Positions 34,434-42,839 of a stretch of 61,165 nucleotides of DNA are shown here, in pieces. The stretch covers positions 1 through 61,165 of the forward strand of contig NZ_LLZG01000356.1 in NCBI RefSeq assembly GCF_001509475.1. The letters are read 5' to 3'. The DNA comes from Streptomyces regalis (GTDB lineage: Bacteria; Actinomycetota; Actinomycetes; Streptomycetales; Streptomycetaceae). The translations under genes and the position numbers were made by a program. The stretch's first letter is position 1, and each line of letters begins with the position of its first letter. Below the pieces are notes generated by a model, which did no database searches, was not told the DNA's origin, and saw only the letters and a program-made list of their open reading frames with translations.

Positions 34434-35285
34434 ATGACGGCACCGACGACCTTCCGCATCGGCGGCGACCTGGAAGTACGACGGCTCGGCTTCGGGGCCA
34501 TGCGGCTGCGGCCCGACCCCGACGAGAAGGCCCACGTCGCCCACCTCGCGGTCGCCCGGCGAGCCGTCGAACTCGGCGTCACTCTGATCGACACGGCCCA
34601 CCTGTACGGCTGGGGAGCGAACGAGGAACTCCTCGCCGAGGCCCTGCACCCGTACCCCGACGACCTCGTGATCGCCACGAAGGTCGGCATCCGCCACACC
34701 ACAGCGGGCGAGGGCTGGCGGCACGCGGGCGACCCCGCCGATCTCCGCGTCCAGGTCGACGAGGCCCTGCGCCGCCTCCGCCTCGACCGCATCGAACTGC
34801 TCCAACTCCACCGCCTCGACCCCGCCGTCCCGATCCCCGACCAGGTCGGCGCCCTCCGCGACCTGCGCGACGAGGGCAAGGTGGGCCGGATCGGCCTGTC
34901 CGAGGTGACGGCCGCCGAGCTCGCGCAGGCACAGGCCGTCGTCGAGATCGCGAGCGTCCAGAACCGCTACAACCTCCTCGACCGCGAGTACGAGCCCGTA
35001 CTGAAGGCGTGCGAGGCGGCGGGGGTCGCGTTCCTTCCGTGGCGGCCGGTGGCGGCGGGACAGTCGGGGGCACGGGCCGAGATCGCCGCGGTGGCCAAGG
35101 AGGCCGACGCGACCCCGACCCAGGTCGTCCTGGCCTGGCTGCTCGCCCACTCCCCGGTGATCGTCCCGATCCCGGGCACGACGAGCATCGTGCACCTGGA
35201 GGAGAACGTCGGGGCGAACGCCGTACGCCTCACCCAGGAGCAGTACGACCGCCTGAACCGCGTCGCCGCCACAGAAACCCCGTAG
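34434..35285 (+). CDS. Aldo/keto reductase
   Basis: This 283-residue TIM-barrel oxidoreductase carries the catalytic tetrad Asp and Tyr in LIDTAHLYGWG, Lys in VIATKVG and His in LLQLHRLD. The C-terminal VPIPGTTSIVHLEEN binds NADPH. The substrate is unknown. ATG 34434 lies 6 bases after TAGCGT, a leaderless pattern. Confidence 0.93.
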   Translation: MTAPTTFRIGGDLEVRRLGFGAMRLRPDPDEKAHVAHLAVARRAVELGVTLIDTAHLYGWGANEELLAEALHPYPDDLVIATKVGIRHTTAGEGWRHAGDPADLRVQVDEALRRLRLDRIELLQLHRLDPAVPIPDQVGALRDLRDEGKVGRIGLSEVTAAELAQAQAVVEIASVQNRYNLLDREYEPVLKACEAAGVAFLPWRPVAAGQSGARAEIAAVAKEADATPTQVVLAWLLAHSPVIVPIPGTTSIVHLEENVGANAVRLTQEQYDRLNRVAATETP

Positions 35286-35377
35286 CTCGCACAACCCTGC
35301 CCCGGTCACGTTGGTCTTGTGTGCGTGAACCCTGCGCCGCAACCGGGCGCAGGGCGTTGAGCACGGGAGAAGCACCA

Positions 35378-36184
35378 ATGTCAGCCACCGCCATGCGTCG
35401 TACCGTCCTGGCCGCCTCCGCGGTCTCCCTCGCGCTTCTCGTCACCGCCTGCGGTGGCGGCGAGCAGAGTGGTGAGGACAAGGAGGCAGCGAAGGGCGGC
35501 ACCAAGTCCGAGAAGCCCGCGGCGAAGACGCTCACCGCCGCCGAGCTGGAGAAGCTCGTGGTCGCCAAGGGCGATGTCGAGGGCCACCAGATCACGAAGC
35601 CGGGGAAGGCGGACGTCTTCGCGCCCGGTTCCGTGTCCGTCGAGAAGGCCGAGTGCGATGCCGTCGGGCAGGTGCTGTCGGCCCTTCCGGCGGGCAAGCC
35701 GGCGGCGACCGTCCAGCGCCTCGTGGTCCAGGAGTCCGCGGCATCCAAGAAGGGCATGCCCTCGGCGGAGGAACTCGCCGAGATGACGGAGAAGGAGGCC
35801 GAGGAGGCGACGCTCGACTCGCTCGACATCACCAAGACGATGACCTCCCTCTGGTCCTACGACGCCGACGGCGCCGAGCAGACCCTCACCACGCTGCGGG
35901 AGGCCGGCAAGAAGTGCGCCGGGGGCTTCGCCATGACGCTCGACGGTGAGAAGCAGCAGGTCACGAAGGTCACCGAGGAGAAGGTCGCGGCCGGCGAGGA
36001 CGCCGTCGCCTGGACGGTGGGCACGAAGCAGGACGGCAGCGCGGGCGAGACCAAGGTCGTCGTCCTCCGTCAGGGCAGCACGCTCGCGGGCTTCTCGTCC
36101 TTCAACATCGCGGCGGTCACCCGGGGCGAGGCGTTCGAGCAGCCGACGGCCGTCATCGACGCCCAGGCGACCAAGCTCGGCTGA
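35378..36184 (+). CDS. Secreted lipoprotein, 268 residues
   Basis: ATG 35378 follows GGGAGAAGC. A signal peptide (RRTVLAASAVSLALLVTAC) ends at a lipobox cysteine, followed by a Gly/Ser/Lys-rich spacer. The mature domain is a mixed alpha/beta domain (ELEKLVVAKGDVEGHQI...). This resembles the sensor-like lipoproteins of unknown function found in many copies in Streptomyces. It ends before a strong bidirectional hairpin. Confidence 0.82.
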   Translation: MSATAMRRTVLAASAVSLALLVTACGGGEQSGEDKEAAKGGTKSEKPAAKTLTAAELEKLVVAKGDVEGHQITKPGKADVFAPGSVSVEKAECDAVGQVLSALPAGKPAATVQRLVVQESAASKKGMPSAEELAEMTEKEAEEATLDSLDITKTMTSLWSYDADGAEQTLTTLREAGKKCAGGFAMTLDGEKQQVTKVTEEKVAAGEDAVAWTVGTKQDGSAGETKVVVLRQGSTLAGFSSFNIAAVTRGEAFEQPTAVIDAQATKLG

Positions 36185-36205
36185 ACCACGGCCCCCTGAC
36201 GAGGA

Positions 36206-36247
36206 CCGGGTGGGAAGGTCTGGCCTCAACACGCCCTTCCCACCCGG
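36206..36247. terminator. Bidirectional terminator
   Basis: ccgggtgggaagg and ccttcccacccgg form a perfect 13-bp stem with a 16-base loop between two convergent genes, so it can stop transcripts from both sides. Confidence 0.8.
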
Positions 36248-36267
36248 CTCCCACCAGGCGTCTCGGC

Positions 36268-36660
36268 TCAACAACGCATCCTCCCCTCCCGGTTGACGCC
36301 CCGGACCTGCTCCCGCAACACCTCCCCGCGCGGCGCCACCTCCACCGCGTCCGGCGGACAGTCCCACTCCCGCCCGCCCCCCACGGGCCGCAACTGCACC
36401 TTGCCGCCCACGTGCCCCCTGACCTCGCCGATACGCCCGTCCCGCACATCCACGGCATGACTGCCGACGGCCGGCCGCTCCCCGCGCACCACGGAGGCCA
36501 GCTTCTCGGCGACACGGACATTGCAGCGCCCGAGGTCGACGAGCGGGAACGGCTCGTCACTGGCGCCGGTCACCGGGTCCACGCACAGCGACGGCAACAC
36601 GACACCGGCGCCCACGAGGGCCTCCCGCAAAGACGCCACCACTTCTTCGGTCGACGGCAC
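36268..36660 (-). CDS. Hypothetical protein divergent from XRE regulator
   Basis: This 130-residue protein starts at GTG 36660, with GGGAGG placed ideally before it. No known domain was recognised. The middle includes DLGRCNVRVAEKLASVVRGER and the end DCPPDAVEVAPRGEVLREQV, suggesting a small alpha/beta fold. It shares a 115-base divergent promoter region with the XRE/DUF5753 gene. Confidence 0.7.
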   Translation of the reverse strand: MPSTEEVVASLREALVGAGVVLPSLCVDPVTGASDEPFPLVDLGRCNVRVAEKLASVVRGERPAVGSHAVDVRDGRIGEVRGHVGGKVQLRPVGGGREWDCPPDAVEVAPRGEVLREQVRGVNREGRMRC

Positions 36661-36775
36661 ACTTGCCTCCCGTATCCACACAGAGTTTGCGATTCACAAC
36701 ACAGCGTGGCGGGCACCGCTCTAGCCTGGCCATACGGGAGACACCAACATCTCCGATGTTCGACCTGGAGCTGCC

Positions 36776-37615
36776 ATGCCGGGACCCAAGGACCTCGACC
36801 CGTCGTCATCGCCCCGCGCGCTGCTGGGCGCGGAATTACGACACGCCCGCGAAAGAAAGGGCCTCAGCCAGGAGTCGCTGGGCCTGAAGCTGTTCGTCAG
36901 CGGCACGTTCGTGGGGCAACTGGAGGCCGGGACGCGGCGCTTGCGGCCGGATATGGCCCCGCTGATCGACGAGGCGCTGGAAACGGACGGGTTCTTCGAG
37001 CGGAACTGCTCCGCAGCAGCCAAGTCGAGGTATGAGGACCATTTCGCCGAGGCGGCTGAAGCCGAGGGGCAAGCCACGGTAATCAGGCAGTACGCACCGC
37101 TCCTCATCCCCGGGCTGCTGCAGACACCCGCGTACGCACAGGCTGTGAACCGCGCCTACGACCCGACTGCGACGGAAGAGACCATCGAGGAGTGGACGGA
37201 AGGTCGGATGGAGCGGGTCCGTCTGCTGGGCCACCCAACAAAGCCTGTGTTGTGGACGGTGCTTGACGAGGCTGCCCTGCGACGGGTGACCGGCGGTCGA
37301 GCAGTGATGGCGGAGGCCCTACACCACATCGCCAACCTCGCCCGCCAAAACCGGGTCATCGTGCAGGTACTGCCGTTCAGCGCGGGAGCACACCCAGCGA
37401 TGCGAGGTGCCTTGAAGCTGATGGAGTTCGAGGACGCCCCACCGCTGGTCTACTACGAGGGGGTCGGCACCGGACGACTGGAGGACGACCCGGCTACGGT
37501 CGTCCAACAGAGGTTCAGGTTCGATCTTCTCGTGGCCTCCGCACTCTCGCGGGAGAAGTCCCTGGTCCTGATCGAGGAGTTAGCGCAGGATTACACCCAT
37601 GAGGAACACCCCTGA
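36776..37615 (+). CDS. XRE-family regulator with DUF5753 domain
   Basis: This 279-residue protein has a helix-turn-helix (LGAELRHARERKGLSQESLGLKLFVSGTFVGQLEAG, about residues 17-52) and a C-terminal DUF5753 domain (YAPLLIPGLLQTPAYAQAV). Dozens of such regulators occur in each Streptomyces genome, usually paired with a DUF397 gene, and some affect development or antibiotic production (WhiJ-like). The downstream DUF397 gene overlaps by 17 bases. Confidence 0.93.
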   Translation: MPGPKDLDPSSSPRALLGAELRHARERKGLSQESLGLKLFVSGTFVGQLEAGTRRLRPDMAPLIDEALETDGFFERNCSAAAKSRYEDHFAEAAEAEGQATVIRQYAPLLIPGLLQTPAYAQAVNRAYDPTATEETIEEWTEGRMERVRLLGHPTKPVLWTVLDEAALRRVTGGRAVMAEALHHIANLARQNRVIVQVLPFSAGAHPAMRGALKLMEFEDAPPLVYYEGVGTGRLEDDPATVVQQRFRFDLLVASALSREKSLVLIEELAQDYTHEEHP

Positions 37616-37853
37616 CGACGACCTGAGCACCGCCACTTGGCACAAGTCGAGCTACAGCCAAGGCGGTGACAATTGCCTGGAAGTCGCCCGCTGGCGCAAG
37701 TCGACGTACAGCCAAGGCGGCGGCGACTGCCTCGAAGTAGCCGACGGCCACCCCACCGTCGTCCCCGTCCGCGACTCCAAGAACCCCCACGGCCCGAAGC
37801 TCATCTTCCGAGCATCGGCTTGGGCGGCCTTCGTCGAAGCGGTCAGGATCTGA
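37599..37853 (+). CDS. DUF397 protein with duplicated motif
   Basis: This 84-residue protein is the usual small partner of the preceding regulator. Normal DUF397 proteins have one W-x-K-S-S-Y-S motif followed by a cysteine and EVA. Here the block WHKSSYSQGGDNCLEVA is followed directly by WRKSTYSQGGGDCLEVA. The DNA repeat is about 50 bases and still very similar, so the duplication is recent. The C-terminal VPVRDSKNPHGP and FRASAWAAFV are normal. DUF397 proteins are thought to modulate the regulator. Confidence 0.93.
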   Translation: MRNTPDDDLSTATWHKSSYSQGGDNCLEVARWRKSTYSQGGGDCLEVADGHPTVVPVRDSKNPHGPKLIFRASAWAAFVEAVRI

Positions 37854-37879
37854 CCTAGTTGCCTCCTAGCGTGGCTGTC

Positions 37880-38428
37880 ATGACTGAGACCACGCACAAC
37901 AACGCCACCGCCACCACCGTCTCCGACGAGCGCAGCGACCTGCTGGAGGCACTTGCCAAGCAGCGCCACTTCCTGCGCTTCACCACGCGGGACCTCACCG
38001 ACGAGCAGGCAGGGCAGCGGACCACGGTCAGTGAGCTGTGTCTGGGCGGCCTGATCAAGCACGTCACGTCGGTGGAGCGGCACTGGGTCGAGTTCATCCA
38101 GCACGGCCCGTCGGCGATGCCCGACTTCACCGCCCTGACCGAGGCCGACTGGGCCGCGCGAGCCGACGAGTTCCGGATGCTGCCCGGCGAGACGCTGGCC
38201 GGCGTACTGGCGGCGTACGAGGAAGTGGCCCGCGAGACCGACGAGTTGGTCACCACCCTGCCCGACCTGAACGTCACCCATCCGCTGCCCAAGGCCCCGT
38301 GGAACGAGCCCGGGGCTCGGATGTCGGCCCGCAGGGTGCTGATGCACATCGTCGCCGAGACGGCCCAGCACTCCGGCCACGCCGACATCATCCGGGAGGC
38401 CCTGGACGGCGCGAAGAGCATGGGCTGA
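37880..38428 (+). CDS. DinB family protein (DUF664-type)
   Basis: This 182-residue four-helix protein carries the metal-binding histidines of the DinB/DUF664 group (LIKHVTSVERHWVE and MHIVAETAQHSGHADIIRE). Many of these use mycothiol or bacillithiol as thiol cofactor. ATG 37880 lies 7 bases after TAGCGT, so it is probably leaderless. Substrate unknown. Confidence 0.9.
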   Translation: MTETTHNNATATTVSDERSDLLEALAKQRHFLRFTTRDLTDEQAGQRTTVSELCLGGLIKHVTSVERHWVEFIQHGPSAMPDFTALTEADWAARADEFRMLPGETLAGVLAAYEEVARETDELVTTLPDLNVTHPLPKAPWNEPGARMSARRVLMHIVAETAQHSGHADIIREALDGAKSMG

Positions 38429-38431
38429 GCG

Positions 38432-39091
38432 TCAGCCACGCCAGACGAGCGTGTACCGCCAGAACAACCGCCGCCGCAGCCGTACGCCGGGAAGGACGCG
38501 CCGGGCTTCACCGGCGATGTCACCGAACGGGATGACCGCGGGTCGGGTCACCGCGGTCATGGAGACGGGCCGGACCACCGTGCGCCGGCCCCGGTTCTTG
38601 ACGAGCCCCATGAGCAGGTTGAGCGGGATCGAGACGAAGCCGAGCAGATGGTCGACGTAGTCCTCGTCACGGGCCAGTCCGACCACCACCAGGGTTCCGC
38701 CGGGGGCGAGTTGCTGTCGCAGGTGGGCCAGGGTCTCGCCGAGCGGCAGGTGATGGAGTACGGCGACGCAGGTGATGACGTCGTACGGCCCCTCGGGAAT
38801 CCCGCCCGGAGCGTCGGCGACGGTGAAGGTGGCGGGAGTGCTGGGCGGGGTCAACTCCCGCGCCCGCCCGACGATCCCTGCGTCGGAGTCGATACCGACA
38901 ACCCCCTTGTCCGCTCTCGTGGCCAGCAGCCGGACAAGATCCCCCGTCCCGCAACCGACATCCAGCGCGGTCGCGAACCGGCGGGGCAACTGCCGCAGGA
39001 TCCAACGGTGATAGTGAGCGTTGTGGTCCCAGGGACGGGCGGCATTGAACTGTTCGAGCGCCTTCAGCAGGCGCGGCGGCAGGATCGTCAT
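38432..39091 (-). CDS. Class I SAM-dependent methyltransferase
   Basis: This 219-residue protein shows motif I ALDVGCGTGDLVRLLA, the acidic motif II GIDSDAG, DVITCVAVLHHLP and APGGTLVVVGLARDEDY. The C-terminus (RRVLPGVRLRRRLFWRYTLVW) is typical of small actinobacterial methyltransferases of unknown substrate. It is convergent with the DinB gene, with only three bases between the stops. Confidence 0.9.
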   Translation of the reverse strand: MTILPPRLLKALEQFNAARPWDHNAHYHRWILRQLPRRFATALDVGCGTGDLVRLLATRADKGVVGIDSDAGIVGRARELTPPSTPATFTVADAPGGIPEGPYDVITCVAVLHHLPLGETLAHLRQQLAPGGTLVVVGLARDEDYVDHLLGFVSIPLNLLMGLVKNRGRRTVVRPVSMTAVTRPAVIPFGDIAGEARRVLPGVRLRRRLFWRYTLVWRG

Positions 39092-39211
39092 GGCGTCAGT
39101 CCACCAGAGGGGATCCTGGTCGTGTTCCGAGCGGAGGGTGCGGCGCCGCCGTTGTCAGTGCTGTCTGCGATGGTGTGAGCACGGGAGATCGACGGACTGG
39201 TGGGGGCATGG

Positions 39212-40186
39212 ATGACGGGCAGGGACGCCGACGGCTGGGCGGGCATGGACCATTGGGACTGGGATGACCACGAGGACGTGAGGCGGCGTCTCGACGCGGG
39301 AGCCGATCCGGAGAGGTGGGGCCGCGGAGGCTCGCGGCCCCTGCACCGGGCAGCGGTGTTCGGCTCGCCCGAGGTCGTCGCGGAACTGGCCCGGCGCGTG
39401 GCGGACGTGGACGCGCTGGAGGACGGGACTACGGCACTGTGGGAGGCGGTGGTGGCGGGCCGTTCCGAGAACGCGCGAGCACTGGCCGCCGCCGGAGCCG
39501 ACCCGGGGTGGATCGGGTACGGCGGCTGGACGCCGGGGCGGCTGAGCCTCGCCGGGCCGGAGCCCGACCTGTTCGCCGCCGCGCCCGGGGCTCAGCCCGG
39601 TCTGACGGAAGCGGAGCGCGCGGTGGCGGAGGAAGGCCGCCGGCTCATCGCGGCCCTCGGGGACATCTACTACGACGGCCTGGGGCTGGCATGCGTGGCC
39701 GGGATCGACGCCGAGGAGGCGATACGCCGCCTGGAGGCGACACCGGCCGACGCCGAGCTGGCGGCCGAGCTGCTGGAGGACCCGTACGCCTACGACCCGG
39801 ACGAGACCCTGCGGCTCATCGGCGTGACGACCGTGCCGGGCGGCTGCGTCGTCACCCAGCCGTGGGGTTACGGCCCTTCGATGCCCGGCGTACACACCCG
39901 CCTGTCCGCAGGCACCGTCTCCTACGGTCTGTACGCCAACCCCAAGAGCGGCAACCAGGGCAGCATCCACCGCGACGGCGTCTGCGAGGGCTGGGACCTG
40001 CACCCGGGCGGCGGCCCGGACCCGGAGGACGGTCCGGCGGATGTCCTGTTCTCGTACGTCTACTGCCACCAGGCAGTGGCCTACTCGCTCGCCTACGCCG
40101 GTCTGCGCCCGACCGACACCCGAGCGGTCATCGGCCCACCGGACCACTGGGTCGAACTACCGGACCGGGATTACTGGGCGACCTGA
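39212..40186 (+). CDS. Ankyrin-repeat protein
   Basis: This 324-residue protein starts at ATG 39212 with GGTGGGGGC before it; GTG 39200 is an alternative. Residues about 20-110 carry two to three ankyrin units (DVRRRLDAGADPERWGRGGSRPLHRAAVFG, DGTTALWEAVVAGRSENARALAAAGADP). The C-terminal 180 residues are not recognisable (PWGYGPSMPG, YVYCHQAVAY). Probably a cytosolic protein-protein interaction module. Confidence 0.82.
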   Translation: MTGRDADGWAGMDHWDWDDHEDVRRRLDAGADPERWGRGGSRPLHRAAVFGSPEVVAELARRVADVDALEDGTTALWEAVVAGRSENARALAAAGADPGWIGYGGWTPGRLSLAGPEPDLFAAAPGAQPGLTEAERAVAEEGRRLIAALGDIYYDGLGLACVAGIDAEEAIRRLEATPADAELAAELLEDPYAYDPDETLRLIGVTTVPGGCVVTQPWGYGPSMPGVHTRLSAGTVSYGLYANPKSGNQGSIHRDGVCEGWDLHPGGGPDPEDGPADVLFSYVYCHQAVAYSLAYAGLRPTDTRAVIGPPDHWVELPDRDYWAT

Positions 40187-40338
40187 ACAGCCCCCCGAAG
40201 CTCAAGCGTCCAGCCCCGAGCCCTCTTTGCAAGGAATGGTTGGAGGGCCTCAACCCACCCTCCCACCCGGCGAGTTGACTTGACGCGTTCGACTTGCCAC
40301 GCACAGTCACGGTCGTCTAGCGTGCCCGATTAACGAAC

Positions 40339-40374
40339 AGCCCCCGCCAGGTGCTCGCAACACCTGCGGGGGCT
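40339..40374 (+). promoter_or_regulatory. Strong hairpin leader before the winged-HTH gene
   Basis: agcccccgc...gcgggggct and aggtg...cacct form a nearly perfect stem of 14 pairs with a ctcgcaa loop. It lies 31 bases before the GTG start at 40406. A second pair of short arms (gatcga/tcgatc, and gacct/aggtc) fills the remaining leader, so alternative folds are possible. This could be an attenuator or terminator of an upstream transcript. Confidence 0.65.
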
Positions 40375-40405
40375 TGACCTACGAGATCGAGCAAAGGTCG
40401 ATCCA

Positions 40406-41290
40406 GTGGCTGATGCCAAGCTTAGTGCTGCCTCCCTGTCCGCGCACGCCTCCCCGCACCCCCTGGCCAATCCGGGTTACGGGAAACGGTCAGCGCCCGA
40501 CCAACACCGCCGCACGAACCACGACTTCGCCGCCCTCCCACCCCGCGAAGCCGCCATCGCCGCCTACATCGACCGCCTCCCCGACGGCGCCGACATCTCC
40601 GTAAAAACGCTGGCCAAGCAGCTCCCGTACGGACAGTGCGCCCTCCGCACGGCCCTCAACAACCTCCAGCAGGCAGGCCACTTACGCCGAGGACGCGAGC
40701 ACCTGACCTCCGATTCCGGCGCCGCCCGCTGGATCACCCGATCGTGGTTCTCCCGTACCGCACGCGACGACGCCTGGTGGGCGGCGTTCACGAGGGGCGA
40801 CGTACCGCAGGAGCCGACGGACCCTCCGGACCACCCGCGCCCGACCCGCTCCCGCGCCTACATCCTGCTGGCCGCCCTCGGCCGCGAGACCCCCGCACTG
40901 TCACTGTCGGCCGCTGACTGCGCGGCCCTCGCGCCCCTGGTCGCCGAGTGGTACGCGCGCGGCGCCACCGACACGGACGTACTGCGTGCCCTGACCACCG
41001 GCCTCCCGACCCCGGTCCACCACCCGGCCGCCCTGATCCGCAACCGCCTCACCACCAAGCTCCCACCGGAACGCACCCCCGTCCGCGCACCCCTCCGCAT
41101 CCTGGAGTGCGCGAAGTGCGGAGTGCCCGGCCGCCCGGAGGCGCTACCGGGCGGCATCTGCGGCGCGTGCCGGGGCGAACGCGCCCCCGACGGCTCCCCC
41201 ACGCCGCTGCAAGCCTCCGCAATCCATGCCCACGCGGCAGAAATCCGTGCCGCAATGTCCCAACGACGACAAGAAAGGGCACCGGCATGA
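40406..41290 (+). CDS. Winged-HTH protein with C-terminal zinc ribbon
   Basis: This 294-residue protein starts at GTG 40406. Residues about 45-105 form a winged helix (PREAAIAAYIDRLPDGADISVKTLAKQLPYGQ, LNNLQQAGHLRR). A helical middle follows (LALLLAALGRETPALSLS-like region, YARGATDTDVLRALTTGLP) and a C-terminal zinc ribbon CAKC...CGAC. This Streptomyces-specific family is often found near mobile or Uma2 genes. A close relative is at the start of this window. It overlaps a possible short leader frame of the Uma2 gene. Confidence 0.85.
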   Translation: MADAKLSAASLSAHASPHPLANPGYGKRSAPDQHRRTNHDFAALPPREAAIAAYIDRLPDGADISVKTLAKQLPYGQCALRTALNNLQQAGHLRRGREHLTSDSGAARWITRSWFSRTARDDAWWAAFTRGDVPQEPTDPPDHPRPTRSRAYILLAALGRETPALSLSAADCAALAPLVAEWYARGATDTDVLRALTTGLPTPVHHPAALIRNRLTTKLPPERTPVRAPLRILECAKCGVPGRPEALPGGICGACRGERAPDGSPTPLQASAIHAHAAEIRAAMSQRRQERAPA

Positions 41291-41349
41291 CAGCTCCTAC
41301 GGTCCGCCGACATCACCCCGGGGCACGATGGAGGGGAGGAGGCGAAGCC

Positions 41350-42021
41350 ATGACCCCCAGCACCGCCGAACGCCCGCAGATGCCCATCGAGGACTTCGAG
41401 GACCTCGCCGCAGCCGCCCCGGAGCATGTGCGGCTCGAATTCGTCAACGGACGGGTCCGGACCAAGGATCCGCTCAGCGTCGAAGACTTCGAGGAACTGG
41501 AGCGCCGGGCGCCGGAGACCGTCCGGCTTGAGTACATCAATGGAAAACTCGAGGTCAAGGCAATGCCGGACGGCAACCACCGGGAGATCTTCGTCTGGCT
41601 TCAGGAGCAATGCATGCAGCATCGCCCTGACCTCCGCGTCTATGGCGAGTCCGGTGTCAAGACCGAGGCCTACCGCAAGGGTCGCGCCCGCACTGACGGC
41701 GCCGTCGCACGCAAGGGCCACTTCAAGGGCCACGGCGAGTGGTCCGGATCCAACGGCATCGTGATGGCTGTCGAGATCACGTCCCACGATCGCGACACCA
41801 ATCAACGAGACCGCATCGACAAGCCCGTCGGCTACGCGGCAGCAGACATCCCGATCTACCTGCTCATCGACCGCGACAACAACACCGTCGTCGTGTACAG
41901 CGAGCCGAAGGACGACCGCTACCAGCAGATCGCTTCCCACCCCTGGGGGACCCCGGCCCAACTCCCCGACCCCCTCGGCTTCACCCTCGACACCGAGGAA
42001 CTCAAGGACTACGCGGACTGA
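41350..42021 (+). CDS. Uma2 family nuclease-like protein with internal N-terminal duplication
   Basis: This 223-residue protein starts at ATG 41350 because GGAGGAGG lies seven bases upstream; ATG 41287, which overlaps the previous stop, would add a low-complexity leader. The Uma2 core is visible: YGESGVKTEAYRKGRARTDGAV, GIVMAVEITSHDRDT, RDRIDKPVGYAAADIPIYLLIDRD. The N-terminal module is duplicated: MPIEDFEDLAAAAPEHVRLEF.NGRV is followed by LSVEDFEELERRAPETVRLEY.NGKL. Only one such unit is usual. Confidence 0.87.
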   Translation: MTPSTAERPQMPIEDFEDLAAAAPEHVRLEFVNGRVRTKDPLSVEDFEELERRAPETVRLEYINGKLEVKAMPDGNHREIFVWLQEQCMQHRPDLRVYGESGVKTEAYRKGRARTDGAVARKGHFKGHGEWSGSNGIVMAVEITSHDRDTNQRDRIDKPVGYAAADIPIYLLIDRDNNTVVVYSEPKDDRYQQIASHPWGTPAQLPDPLGFTLDTEELKDYAD

Positions 42022-42049
42022 CACTCACACGGACGGACGGAGCAGCCCC

Positions 42050-42253
42050 ATGAACCCGCTGGAAGAGCAGCAGCGCCTACTCGACGAAGCCGACATCGCC
42101 GAAGCGCGCGCCCGCGCGGCGACTCCGTCCGGTCCATCACTGCCCCACGACGAGTTCATGGCCCAATTGGAGGCAGAGGATCTCCATGTGCATGCTGAAG
42201 GCCGGCCGCAACACCTGACCAGGCCCCCGCAAAGCCCCGGAGCCACCCCATGA
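42050..42253 (+). CDS. Small hypothetical protein downstream of Uma2
   Basis: This 67-residue frame starts at ATG 42050 after GGACGGAG and overlaps the next start codon (ATGA). It begins MNPLEEQQRLLDEADIAEARARA, a charged helix, followed by a proline-rich tail. The ribosome site and overlap favour expression. No family known; possibly an antitoxin-like or accessory partner. Confidence 0.5.
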   Translation: MNPLEEQQRLLDEADIAEARARAATPSGPSLPHDEFMAQLEAEDLHVHAEGRPQHLTRPPQSPGATP

Positions 42254-42825
42254 ACCACGCCCAGCTGACCGCCCTGGGCCGAGCCCTCCGCCTCCTCGGC
42301 GAGCACGGCGAGGCCCTCACCGCCACCACCCCGGACGCCAAGCTCCACGAGATGAAGGCCGACCTCCGCCGCGCCCTCGACCTCCTCGACGAGAGCGTCA
42401 CCGGCGCCGCCCCCACCACCCGCTGCCCGGAGCACCCCAACGGCCCCGTCGACACCGCCGCCCCCGACCTCTGCCTGCTCTGCGAGACCCGCCGCCGGGC
42501 AGCCCCCCGCTCCGAGTTCAACGGCCCGGCCCCCGACGCCCGCCGCTCCTCCGAGCCCTCCGCCCCCTCCCGCTACGGCGTCCGCGGCGACCGCCCCCAG
42601 CCCCAGCAGCGCTGGCTGCCGGAGCTGTGGAACGGGCAGGAGTGGCAGCTGTGCGGCACCCCGCGCCGCGACCGCCACGAGGCCGAGCTCTATCTCGCCG
42701 CCCAGCGCCGCGGCCCGCGCCCCGCCATGGCCTACCGGCTGGTGCACGAGTTCACCGACTACGAGGTGCTGCGCGTGTGGGGTACGCCGGTGAAGGTCGA
42801 CATCGAGCCGCTGGGCAACCTGTAG
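42250..42825 (+). CDS. Hypothetical protein, 191 residues
   Basis: It starts at ATG 42250, coupled to the small gene upstream. The N-terminal 55 residues are helical (LTALGRALRLLGEHGEAL...). CPEHPNGPVD...CLLCETRRR suggests a metal site, then a proline-rich linker and a C-terminal region (WLPELWNGQEWQLCG, YRLVHEFTDYEVLRVW). A Streptomyces hypothetical of unknown role, in an apparent operon with Uma2. Confidence 0.68.
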   Translation: MNHAQLTALGRALRLLGEHGEALTATTPDAKLHEMKADLRRALDLLDESVTGAAPTTRCPEHPNGPVDTAAPDLCLLCETRRRAAPRSEFNGPAPDARRSSEPSAPSRYGVRGDRPQPQQRWLPELWNGQEWQLCGTPRRDRHEAELYLAAQRRGPRPAMAYRLVHEFTDYEVLRVWGTPVKVDIEPLGNL

Positions 42826-42839
42826 GCCCCGGTCCGCCC

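Noticed and set aside
41287..41349. ATG 41287 as start of the second Uma2 gene
   Set aside because: It overlaps the previous stop, but the 21 extra residues are low-complexity and a much stronger ribosome site precedes ATG 41350. It could still be a short coupled leader.
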